A stretch of 7,398 nucleotides of DNA from assembly GCA_029210865.1 (NCBI GenBank), contig JARGGE010000129.1, positions 1-7,398 of the forward strand, in the 5' to 3' direction. The notes below the pieces were generated by a model, which worked only from the letters and a program-made list of their open reading frames with translations, did not search any database and had not been told where the DNA came from. This document shows positions 1 through 5,952 of the stretch, in pieces. The translations under genes were made by a program, and so were the position numbers. The stretch comes from Trueperaceae bacterium. Its GTDB lineage: Bacteria > Deinococcota > Deinococci > Deinococcales > Trueperaceae. How positions within the stretch are numbered: the first letter of the stretch is position 1; each line of letters opens with the position of its first letter.

Positions 1-118
1 CATTGAAGACCGGTTCCCAGTTCTCGTCGAACAGCATCATGCCGGCCTGCGCCGCGATATGCTCCCAGGTATAGGTCGACCAGAAGCCCCGGCCCGCCAT
101 CAGCCCGACGCCGGCGAC
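1..118 (-). pseudogene. Fragment of an ABC-transporter extracellular solute-binding protein (partial, 5' part missing)
   Basis: Read on the minus strand, the frame from 118 to 2 is open and protein-like, with many W, Y, F and M residues and about 90% G/C at third positions. It contains GRGFWSTYTWEH followed by LFDENWEPVFN. The second stretch resembles the segment 'W..AGG.LFDE.G.PVFNSPE' seen in the middle of family 1 solute-binding proteins of sugar-type ABC importers, which bind substrate outside the membrane. The match is from memory of the family and is not a search result. In that family about 100-150 residues should precede this segment. Here the same frame runs upstream into low-complexity R/G/A-rich sequence and then into lepB, so the N-terminal half is absent. 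The C-terminal half would lie beyond the left edge. Codons TAT, CAT and AAT are used here but are rare elsewhere in the window. It could be a 5'-truncated gene, an assembly chimera, or a short gene starting at ATG 100-98 that I misjudge. No -10 box or Shine-Dalgarno sequence precedes that ATG. Confidence 0.4.
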
Positions 119-122
119 CCTG

Positions 123-158
123 CCCCGGAGGAGCGCGCCGCAGCGCGCGACGCCGGGG
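123..158. repeat. GC-rich two-tier hairpin upstream of lepB
   Basis: The outer arms CCCCGG (123-128) and CCGGGG (153-158) pair perfectly. The inner arms GCGCGC (133-138) and GCGCGC (143-148) pair around a cgca tetraloop. Symmetric 4-nt internal loops separate the two stems. No T-tract follows on either strand, so it is not a canonical intrinsic terminator. It lies between the solute-binding protein fragment and the lepB promoter. It could stop readthrough toward lepB or simply be GC-rich spacer DNA. Confidence 0.4.
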
Positions 159-229
159 TCCGTGGCGCCGACGCGCGGAGCGCCAAGCCGCCCGCCGCGA
201 CGAAACCGCGGCGGATGCGCCGCGGGGGG

Positions 230-245
230 TAGACTGCCCGCCATG
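230..245 (+). promoter_or_regulatory. Putative leaderless promoter of the first lepB (-10 TAGACT)
   Basis: TAGACT (230-235) fits the TAnnnT -10 consensus and ends 7 nt before ATG 243. Transcription would therefore start at or next to the start codon. No Shine-Dalgarno sequence fits this ATG, apart from a G-run at 224-229 that is too far away. No good -35 box is visible. The same arrangement recurs before three other genes in the window, which supports the call. Confidence 0.5.
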
Positions 246-1205
246 GCCGACACCTCGCGCACCCGCGCGAACCCACGCCCCTCCGCGTCCCGGGACGCCC
301 CCAAGCCGACGCTGAGCCAACGCATCTGGACGGAGGTCCGCGGGTACGGCGAGGCGTTGATCATCGCCTTCCTGGTGGTGACCTTCGTCTTCAACACGGT
401 GGGCGTCGTCGGCAGTTCGATGCGCCCGAACCTCGACGGTGGCGTCGGCAGCAGCAACCTGATCGGCTCGCTGCTCACGGGCGACCGCGTCTTCATCCCC
501 AAGTACGAGACCTGGCTGCGGCGCGCGGGCATCCTGGGCCCCTACCGTCGCGGCGACATCGTCGTCGTCCGCGACCCGGCCAACTCCCCCACCGCGCTCG
601 AGACGGGCACCCGTCCCTTCTTCATCAAGCGCGTCGTCGCGATCCCCGGCGACCGCCTGCGGATCGAGGCGGGGCAGGTGATCGTCAACGGCCACCCGAT
701 CGACCAGGGCTTCATCGAGGACACCGGCGAGATCACGGTCGACCGCCAGGACTTCCCCGTCATCACCGTCGAGGACGGCGAGGTCGACGGCTTCGTGGTG
801 CGCTTCGCGACCACCCCGTCGGGCACGCCGGCGCCCGACCTGCCCATCACCGGCTTCTACCCCCCCGCCCTCCCGATCGGCGACCCACGCGTGCAGCTCT
901 ACTACGGGCTCACCCTCGACGCCCTCGCGCCGCTGCCGGCCGATGCGCCCGAGGGCGCGCCCTTCGTGCACGAACTGATCGTCCCCGACGGCCACTACTT
1001 CGTCATGGGCGACAACCGCCAGCGCGCCCGCGGCGGCAGCGAGGACTCGCGCCTCTTCGGCCCGGTCCCGCTGATGGCCATCGCCGGCAAGGCGAGCGCG
1101 ATCATCTGGCCACCGATGCGCGTCGGTGCATGGAACTGGCGCGGGCTGCGGCCGCCGGCGGCCTTCGCCGACGTGCCCGCCAGCACCGCGACGGACGCGC
1201 GCTGA
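243..1205 (+). CDS. lepB: Type I signal peptidase (first of a tandem pair)
   Basis: This is a membrane-anchored serine protease (peptidase family S26) that removes signal peptides from exported proteins; its catalytic domain faces outside. The 320-residue protein has a polar N-terminus (1-36) and one membrane segment (about 37-53). The box B motif GSSMRPN holds the catalytic Ser59. Box D, FFIKRVVAIPGD, holds the general-base Lys129. Box E has GDNR at 256-259 and SEDS at 266-269, so all catalytic elements are present. The gap between boxes D and E is long, with about 90 extra residues (155-245), and is far longer than in the neighbouring paralog. The chosen start is ATG 243, which sits 7 nt behind a TAnnnT box. 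An in-frame GTG at 162 would add 27 low-complexity R/G/P residues and is not supported. The gene overlaps or abuts a second signal peptidase gene, probably in one operon. Confidence 0.93.
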   Translation: MADTSRTRANPRPSASRDAPKPTLSQRIWTEVRGYGEALIIAFLVVTFVFNTVGVVGSSMRPNLDGGVGSSNLIGSLLTGDRVFIPKYETWLRRAGILGPYRRGDIVVVRDPANSPTALETGTRPFFIKRVVAIPGDRLRIEAGQVIVNGHPIDQGFIEDTGEITVDRQDFPVITVEDGEVDGFVVRFATTPSGTPAPDLPITGFYPPALPIGDPRVQLYYGLTLDALAPLPADAPEGAPFVHELIVPDGHYFVMGDNRQRARGGSEDSRLFGPVPLMAIAGKASAIIWPPMRVGAWNWRGLRPPAAFADVPASTATDAR

Positions 1206-1834
1206 GCGAGGCCACCACCACCGCCAGCGACGCCCGGGCGCGCGCCCGACGGTCGCCGCTCGCGTCGCTCGCGCGGCTCGCCGCGGTCCTGGGCCTCGGC
1301 GTCCTCACCGCCGTCTTCGGCGTCACCACCGTCGGGATCGACGGCTCCTCGATGGAGCCGACGATCCACGACGGCGAACGGGCGCTCGTCCCGCGCTACG
1401 AGACCTGGTGGGTGCTGCTGCGCGGCGCCAGCTGGGACGCCGGCGACGTCGTGTACTTCCGGCCCCCCGGGGCCGCCCCGAAGGGCTGGGTCGACCGGAT
1501 CACCGGCGGGCCGTTCCTGATCAAGCGGGTGGCGGCGATCGCGGGCCAGACCGTCGGGCTCGAGCGGGGACGCCTGGTGGTCGACGGGACCGTGGTCGCC
1601 GAGCCGTACCTCGAGGGCGCCCCACGGACCCCGATCGGCGTCGCCGCGCGCCGGGTCCCGCCGGAGCACGTCTTCGTGCTGGGCGACAACCGCGCACCGC
1701 TGGCCTCGCGCGACTCGCGCGCCTTCGGTCCGGTGCCGCTCGCCCAGGTCGCCGGCCGTGCCGCGTGGGTGGTGTGGCCGCCCCTCCGGAGGGACGCCGA
1801 CGGCGTCTGGCGCTGGAACGTGCACCGGCTCTGA
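1130..1834 (+). CDS. lepB: Type I signal peptidase (second of a tandem pair)
   Basis: This is a second S26 signal peptidase, a paralog of the gene just upstream. Numbered from ATG 1130 it has 234 residues. It has one membrane segment (about 44-65), box B GSSMEPT with catalytic Ser74, box D FLIKRVAAIAG with Lys132, and box E GDNR (185-188) followed by SRDS (193-196). Both paralogs share an unusual P-(K/R)-YETW motif after box C and end in a WPP...W.W tail, which points to duplication within this lineage. The start is uncertain. ATG 1130 is the only ATG, GTG or TTG that keeps the membrane anchor, but it overlaps the upstream gene by 76 nt and lacks a ribosome binding site. CTG 1202 overlaps the upstream TGA as CTGA, has a weak GGA 6 nt upstream, and would give a 210-residue protein starting M-S-E-A-T; it may be the real start. 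The protein lacks the long D-E insert of its neighbour. Translation is probably coupled to the upstream gene. Confidence 0.9.
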   Translation: MELARAAAAGGLRRRARQHRDGRALSEATTTASDARARARRSPLASLARLAAVLGLGVLTAVFGVTTVGIDGSSMEPTIHDGERALVPRYETWWVLLRGASWDAGDVVYFRPPGAAPKGWVDRITGGPFLIKRVAAIAGQTVGLERGRLVVDGTVVAEPYLEGAPRTPIGVAARRVPPEHVFVLGDNRAPLASRDSRAFGPVPLAQVAGRAAWVVWPPLRRDADGVWRWNVHRL

Positions 1835-1886
1835 CGGTGCCAGCGGGCCGTGCGGGCCAGGCCGCTCGCCTCCGCCGACGCGCGCG
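1835..1886. other. Convergent spacer between lepB and the HD hydrolase
   Basis: The 52-bp spacer separates two convergent 3' ends. A perfect 12-bp palindrome, GACGCGCGCGTC, lies at 1877-1888 and overlaps the stop codon of the HD gene (TCA at 1887-1889 on the plus strand). No T-run is present, so no intrinsic terminator can be called with confidence. Confidence 0.3.
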
Positions 1887-2468
1887 TCAGACCGCGCGAC
1901 GCCCGTCCAAGGCCAACACGTCGGCGCGCGCCTGCATCGCGACGAGCACCGTCGCGACGTGGTCCCACAAATCGACCCCGAGCTCCGCGGCCGCCTGCAC
2001 GACGCCCTCGCGGTCGACGCCGCGGGCGAAGGCCTTGTCCTTGAACTTCTTCTTCAGGCTGCGCAGCTCGAGCGCGCGGACGTCCTTGTCGGGGCGCACG
2101 AGCGCCGCGGCGGTGATCAGCCCGGTCACCTCGTCGCAGGCGTAGAGCACCTTCGCCAAACGTGTCGTGCGCGGGACGCCGGTGTGATCGGCGTGCCCGA
2201 GGATCGCGTCGAGCATGACCTCGGGCGCCCCGAGCTCGCGCAGGTGGGCGACCGCGACGTACGGGTGCCCGCCTTCTCCCAGGTCGGGGTGGCGCTCGTA
2301 GTCCATGTCGTGCAGCAGCGCGGTGGCCGCCCAGAGGTCGACGTCGGCGCCCTCGCGCTCCGCGTAGGCGACCACGGCGGCTTCGACCGCGAGCATGTGG
2401 TGGCGAAGGCTCTCGCCCTCGGTCCAGGACGTCATCCATCGGTACGCGGTGTCTCGGTCGAGGTCCAT
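1887..2468 (-). CDS. HD-superfamily predicted hydrolase (COG2316-like)
   Basis: The 193-residue cytoplasmic protein has no signal peptide or membrane segment. It carries a metal-binding HD-type phosphohydrolase core: His23-His24 in the first helix, the His53-Asp54 doublet in LLHDMDYE, His92 and His95 in GHADHTGVPR, and Asp112 in CDEVTGLI. The motifs HADHTGVPR, DE.TG.I.A.ALVRP and KSxKKK-like LKKKFKDKAFARGV are characteristic of the conserved family COG2316, as I recall it. The substrate of that family is not established to my knowledge; HD proteins commonly cleave phosphate esters of nucleotides. The start is ATG 2468, preceded at 6 nt by TACGCT on the same strand, which fits a leaderless transcript. 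The gene is divergent from the 6-phosphogluconolactonase gene (99-bp spacer) and convergent with lepB. Length matches the family, and no frameshift or missing key residue is seen. Confidence 0.85.
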   Translation of the reverse strand: MDLDRDTAYRWMTSWTEGESLRHHMLAVEAAVVAYAEREGADVDLWAATALLHDMDYERHPDLGEGGHPYVAVAHLRELGAPEVMLDAILGHADHTGVPRTTRLAKVLYACDEVTGLITAAALVRPDKDVRALELRSLKKKFKDKAFARGVDREGVVQAAAELGVDLWDHVATVLVAMQARADVLALDGRRAV

Positions 2469-2480
2469 GGCGCCAGCGTA
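2466..2480 (-). promoter_or_regulatory. Putative leaderless promoter of the HD hydrolase gene (-10 TACGCT)
   Basis: On the minus strand TACGCT (2480-2475) ends 6 nt before ATG 2468-2466, with no Shine-Dalgarno sequence. The same hexamer and the same 6-nt gap occur before the divergent 6-phosphogluconolactonase gene. No clear -35 box is seen. Confidence 0.5.
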
Positions 2481-2519
2481 CCGTCCGGCGCCGGCGGCGG
2501 GCGCCGACCCCGCGCGCCT

Positions 2520-2541
2520 GCGGTCCCCGCACCGGGACCGC
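2520..2541. promoter_or_regulatory. Inverted repeat, candidate operator in a divergent promoter region
   Basis: GCGGTCCC (2520-2527) and GGGACCGC (2534-2541) form a perfect 8-bp inverted repeat with a 6-bp centre. It lies in the 99-bp divergent spacer. Its right arm covers the expected -35 region of the 6-phosphogluconolactonase promoter, and its centre is about 60 bp upstream of the HD hydrolase start. The position suits a dimeric regulator acting on the lactonase gene. No regulator is known from this window, and chance is possible at this GC content. Confidence 0.4.
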
Positions 2542-2552
2542 GGTCGCTACGG

Positions 2553-2570
2553 TGGTACGCTTCGACGATG
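2553..2570 (+). promoter_or_regulatory. Putative leaderless extended -10 promoter of pgl
   Basis: TACGCT (2556-2561) is preceded by TGG (2553-2555), giving a TGn extended -10 element, and ends 6 nt before ATG 2568. No Shine-Dalgarno sequence is present. The fit supports both the start choice and a leaderless mRNA. Confidence 0.55.
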
Positions 2571-3323
2571 ACCCGCCCCGTGCTCCACGTCGTGGACGAC
2601 GTCGCCGACATCTGGGTACCGCGCTTCGTCGCCGCCTGCCACCACGCGGTCGCCGAGCGCGGGCGCTTCGTGGTCGCCCTCGCGGGCGGCGGCACGCCGC
2701 TGGAGGGCTACCGGCGCCTGCGCGAGCGGCGCGACCTACCGTGGGAGCGCGTCTGGTTGACCTGGGGCGACGAACGCGACGTCCCCCGAACGCATGCCGA
2801 CCGCAACGAGCGCGCGGCCCGCGAGGCGCTCCTCGACCACGTCCCGCTCGCGCCCGGTCACGTCCTCGCCTGGCCCTACGGCCCCGACCCGGACGCGTCG
2901 GCGGAGGCTCACGCGCGCACGCTGCACGAGCTCTTCGGCGACCCGCTGGACCTCGACCTGGCGCTGCTGGGGCTCGGCGCCGACGCCCACACGGCGAGCC
3001 TGTTCCCGGGCACCGGTGCGGCGGCCGCCAGTGGCACCACCACCGTCGTCCGACCCGACCCCCACGGGCCGGCGCGGCTGTCGCTCACGGGCTCGGCGCT
3101 CAGCCGGGCACGCGAGGCCTGGGTGCTGGTGGTCGGTGCGGACAAGCGCCAGGCGTTGGCGCGGACGCTGGCGGCCTTCCCGGCGGCCACGGACGCCGAG
3201 GCCGCCGCGCCCGACGCCGACGCCGTCGACGCGCTGCCGCTCACGGCGGTCCGCCCACGCGAGGCGCTGCTCGTGTTCGCCGACCCCGCCGCCGCGGGCC
3301 GCGCCGCGACCGAAGCGAGCTAG
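2568..3323 (+). CDS. pgl: 6-phosphogluconolactonase
   Basis: This cytosolic enzyme hydrolyses 6-phosphogluconolactone to 6-phosphogluconate, the second step of the oxidative pentose phosphate pathway. The 251-residue protein matches the usual family length. It shows LAGGGTP (38-44), WGDERDVP (66-73) followed by the D-R-N-E-R-A-A-R-E helix (78-86), GLGADAHTASLFPG (135-148) with the catalytic-region His141, the R-L-S-L-T segment at 171-175, and VVGADKR with Lys194. These are the family's conserved blocks in the correct order. Two changes stand out: the phosphate-loop block is usually SGGSTP, and the histidine block is usually G.DGHTAS, so Gly to Ala is seen at 140. The start is ATG 2568 behind a leaderless-type promoter; the frame stays open far upstream only because of high GC. 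No glucose-6-phosphate dehydrogenase or 6-phosphogluconate dehydrogenase gene lies in the window. A glucosamine-6-phosphate deaminase-like isomerase is the only close alternative and fits less well. Confidence 0.92.
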   Translation: MTRPVLHVVDDVADIWVPRFVAACHHAVAERGRFVVALAGGGTPLEGYRRLRERRDLPWERVWLTWGDERDVPRTHADRNERAAREALLDHVPLAPGHVLAWPYGPDPDASAEAHARTLHELFGDPLDLDLALLGLGADAHTASLFPGTGAAAASGTTTVVRPDPHGPARLSLTGSALSRAREAWVLVVGADKRQALARTLAAFPAATDAEAAAPDADAVDALPLTAVRPREALLVFADPAAAGRAATEAS

Positions 3324-3353
3324 CCCTGCGGCGCGCGAGCGGCGGGCGCCGGC
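3324..3353. terminator. Weak hairpin between convergent pgl and glgP
   Basis: The 30-bp convergent spacer contains CGGCGC (3329-3334) and GCGCCG (3346-3351), a 6-bp inverted repeat with an 11-nt loop. It could serve transcripts from both sides. It lacks a T-tract on either strand, so termination is inferred from position only. Confidence 0.3.
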
Positions 3354-5897
3354 TCAGCCCCAGCGCAGGGCCAGCCCATCGAACGGGTTCGCCAGCCCCG
3401 GATGCGTGGGGTAGGCGCGAACGCCGTAGGCGAGGCGGCCGCTGATCGCCGGCCGGAAGCGCGCCACGTAGCGTTCGCCACCGTCCGGGTACGTGTCCTC
3501 ATGCGTCATCGGCACGCGGTGCAGGCTGTGCTGCAGCCCGTCCGCCTCGAGCCCGTAGACCACCTCGACGACCATCGGCTTGCCGCGCAAGCCGCGCGGG
3601 TTGAGCACGGCCTCCACCTCGATGGGTTCCCCCACCTGGCGGACGCCGTCGGCGGCGGGGCGCCCCTGGAAGTACACGGTCGGCCAGTGCTCCGCGACCT
3701 CCTTGCGCCAGGCGGCGAGGTCGGCGGCGAGCGCGTAGTCGTCGGCCGCGAAGGCCGCCGAGCGTTCGCTGGCGGGCATGTAGTAGGCGCGCAGGTAGTC
3801 CTTGACCATGCGCTGCGCGTTGAAGCGCGGCGTCACCGAGAAGATCGCGCGCGCCGAACGCTTCATCCATCCGACCGGGACCCCGTGCGCGTCGCGCGCG
3901 TAGTAGAGCGGCACGACCTCGCGCTCGAGCAGCGCGTACAGCTCGTCGGCGTCGGCCGCGTCGGCACGGGCCTCGTCGCCGTAGGCGCGCTCGCCGCCGA
4001 TCGCCCAGCCGTTCGCCCCGTCGTAGCCCTCGGGCCACCAGCCGTCGAGGACGCTCAGGTTGAGGACGCCGTTCATCCCTGCCTTCTGGCCGCTCGTGCC
4101 CGAGGCCTCCAGCGGCCGCCGCGGGTTGTTGAGCCACACGTCGGCGCCGCGCGTCAAGGCCCGTCCGACGGCCATGTCGTAGTCCTCGACGAAGAGGACG
4201 CGCCCGCGGAAGCGCGGGTCGGCCGACAGGCGCTGGATCGTCTGGATGAGCTGCTGCCCTTCCTGGTCGGCCGGGTGCGCCTTGCCGGCGAAGACGAGCT
4301 GGACCGGGCGCTCCGGGTTCGTCAGCAGCCGCTCGAGGCGATCGAGGTCGCGGAAGATCAGGGTCGCGCGCTTGTAGGTGGCGAAGCGCCGCGCGAAGCC
4401 GATCGTGAGCGCTTCCGAATCGAACAGCTCGCCGACGTCGGCCATGTCGGTGGGGCTCGCCTCCAGGCGGTCGAGCTGGCGCCGGACGCGCCGGCGCAGG
4501 AAGCGCACGCTCTGGCCCTTCATGTCTTGCCGGGCCCGCCACAACGCGGCCGGGTCGAGCGCGGGCGCGGCGTCCCACATGGCGATGTCGTCGAGCCGCC
4601 GGCACCAGTCGTCCGGCAGGATCTCGTCGAGCAAGCTGGCGACCTGCGGCGCCATCCACGTCGCGGTGTGCACGCCGTTCGTCACGTGCCCGATCGGGAC
4701 CTCGTCCTCCGGGACGCCGGGCCAGAGCTCCGACCACATGCGCCGGCTGGTCTCGCCGTGGAGCTTGGCGACGCCGTTGCGACCGGTGGTGAAGCGCAGC
4801 GCGAGGGCCGGCATGCTGAACACCGGACCCCAGCCGTGATCGGCCCGCCCGAGCTCGAGGAAGTCCTGCTGGCGTAGGCCCAGGTGCCCCCAGTAGCCGC
4901 CGAAGGCCTGGGTGACCAGGTCGAACGGGAACGCGTCGTTGCCGGCCGCCACCGGCGTGTGCACGGTGAACACGGTCCCGGCGGCCACGGCCTCGCGCGC
5001 CTGGTCGAAGGGCATGCCCTCGGCGACCAGCTCGCGGCAACGCTCGAGCGCCATGAAGGCCGAGTGCCCCTCGTTCATGTGCCACGACGTCGGCGCGACG
5101 CCGATCGCGCGCAGCATGCGCACGCCGCCGACGCCCAGGACGATCTCCTGCGCGATGCGGGTGCGCTGGTCGCCGCCGTACAGGCGGGCCAGCAGCGCTC
5201 GGTCGTCGGGGTGGTTCTCGGGCAGGTCGACGTCGAGGAGCACGACCGGCACGCGGCCGACGTGCGTCCGCCAGGCCGCGACGACGACCTCGCGCCCGAA
5301 GACGTTCACGCGCACGTGGACGGCGACGCCGTCCTCGCCGATCACCGGTTCGAGCGCCAGGTCGAAGGGGCTGCGGCGCGCGTACACGGCCTCCTGACGG
5401 CCGTCGGCCGCCACCCGCTGGTGGAAGTACCCCTCCGGGTACCAGAGCCCGACGGCCACGAGCGGCACGCCGAGGTCGCTGGCGGCCTTCGTGTGGTCGC
5501 CCGCGAGCACGCCGAGGCCGCCGGAGTAGAGCGCGACGCCCTCGTGCCAGCCGTACTCGGCGCAGAAGTAGGCGTAGGTGTCGCCGGTGCGCTCCGGGTG
5601 CGCGCGACCGAACCAGCCGGGGTCGGCGCGGTAGGCGTCGACGCGCGCGGCGACGCGCTCGAGGTGGCCGAGGAACTCGGGGTCGCGCGCCTTCTCGTCG
5701 AGGCGCGCCTGCTCGACGTCGCGCAGCAGGACGATCGGGTTGTGGTCGACGTGCTCCCAGAGGTCGCGGCCGAGCTCGCGGAACAGGGCGCGCGCGTCGG
5801 GGTCCCAGGTCCAACCCAGGTTGTGGGCGAGCTCCTCGAGGCGCGCGAGGGACGACGGTAGGTGCGGCAGGACGGTGAGGCGTCCGAGGATGTTCAT
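3354..5897 (-). CDS. glgP: Alpha-glucan (glycogen/maltodextrin) phosphorylase
   Basis: This PLP-dependent glycosyltransferase (family GT35) releases glucose-1-phosphate from alpha-1,4-glucans using phosphate, in the cytosol. The 847-residue length fits the bacterial/archaeal branch that includes the Thermus and Thermotoga enzymes. The N-terminus (about 10-110) matches the DUF3417 domain of that branch, with NLGWTWDPDARALF. Then come F-C-A-E-Y-G-W, the YSGGLGVLAGDH block, HMNEGHSAF (273-281), HTPVAAGNDAFP from His313, and VTNGVHTATW with His410. The PLP site EASGTSGQKAGMNGVLN follows, with the cofactor lysine at Lys605. No frameshift is visible. The start ATG 5897 is preceded by GGAGAG with a 4-nt gap, unlike the other genes here, which look leaderless. 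It is divergent from a secreted-protein gene (66 bp apart) and convergent with pgl, so it appears monocistronic within the window. Its product could feed glucose-6-phosphate into the pathway served by pgl, but co-regulation is not shown. Confidence 0.96.
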   Translation of the reverse strand: MNILGRLTVLPHLPSSLARLEELAHNLGWTWDPDARALFRELGRDLWEHVDHNPIVLLRDVEQARLDEKARDPEFLGHLERVAARVDAYRADPGWFGRAHPERTGDTYAYFCAEYGWHEGVALYSGGLGVLAGDHTKAASDLGVPLVAVGLWYPEGYFHQRVAADGRQEAVYARRSPFDLALEPVIGEDGVAVHVRVNVFGREVVVAAWRTHVGRVPVVLLDVDLPENHPDDRALLARLYGGDQRTRIAQEIVLGVGGVRMLRAIGVAPTSWHMNEGHSAFMALERCRELVAEGMPFDQAREAVAAGTVFTVHTPVAAGNDAFPFDLVTQAFGGYWGHLGLRQQDFLELGRADHGWGPVFSMPALALRFTTGRNGVAKLHGETSRRMWSELWPGVPEDEVPIGHVTNGVHTATWMAPQVASLLDEILPDDWCRRLDDIAMWDAAPALDPAALWRARQDMKGQSVRFLRRRVRRQLDRLEASPTDMADVGELFDSEALTIGFARRFATYKRATLIFRDLDRLERLLTNPERPVQLVFAGKAHPADQEGQQLIQTIQRLSADPRFRGRVLFVEDYDMAVGRALTRGADVWLNNPRRPLEASGTSGQKAGMNGVLNLSVLDGWWPEGYDGANGWAIGGERAYGDEARADAADADELYALLEREVVPLYYARDAHGVPVGWMKRSARAIFSVTPRFNAQRMVKDYLRAYYMPASERSAAFAADDYALAADLAAWRKEVAEHWPTVYFQGRPAADGVRQVGEPIEVEAVLNPRGLRGKPMVVEVVYGLEADGLQHSLHRVPMTHEDTYPDGGERYVARFRPAISGRLAYGVRAYPTHPGLANPFDGLALRWG

Positions 5898-5939
5898 GAG
5901 GCTCTCCAGGTCCCTGGCAGGGGCGCACGAAGGCTACCA
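5895..5939 (-). promoter_or_regulatory. Putative glgP promoter, leader and Shine-Dalgarno site
   Basis: On the minus strand TAGCCT (5936-5931) is preceded by TGG, giving an extended -10 element. A start site about 7 nt further on would leave a leader of roughly 25-30 nt. The leader holds the Shine-Dalgarno sequence GGAGAG (5907-5902), 4 nt before ATG 5897. CCAGG-2nt-CCTGG (plus strand 5906-5917) is a near-palindrome that overlaps the start of the ribosome site, and CCCTG-g-CAGGG lies at 5912-5922. Either could be an operator, but a 2-nt loop is too tight for an RNA hairpin. Confidence 0.5.
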
Positions 5940-5952
5940 CCCCGCCCCCGGG

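Noticed and set aside
2..232. Plus-strand open frame ending at TAG 230-232, as the tail of an upstream gene
   Set aside because: Third-position G/C is only about half in its first 30 codons and the residues are Arg/Ala/Pro-rich. The minus-strand frame over 118-2 is far more protein-like.
162..242. GTG 162 as an upstream start of the first lepB
   Set aside because: It would add 27 low-complexity Arg/Gly/Pro residues unlike a signal peptidase N-terminus. ATG 243 is placed correctly behind a TAnnnT box.
1396..2532. Minus-strand open frame spanning the HD gene, the convergent spacer and lepB
   Set aside because: It is in a different frame from the well-conserved HD protein and is Arg-rich low complexity.
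1758..2567. In-frame upstream extension of the 6-phosphogluconolactonase frame
   Set aside because: It runs antisense through the HD gene and across the divergent promoter. The lactonase family begins near ATG 2568.
3402..5861. Long plus-strand open frames antisense to glgP
   Set aside because: They are by-products of high GC. They read as complement of the glgP codons, lack promoters, and contain no recognisable motif.
3354..5897. Starch or glycogen synthase, or an unrelated glycosyltransferase, instead of phosphorylase
   Set aside because: The PLP-lysine block EASGTSGQKAGMNG, with Lys605, and the DUF3417 N-terminus are specific to alpha-glucan phosphorylase.
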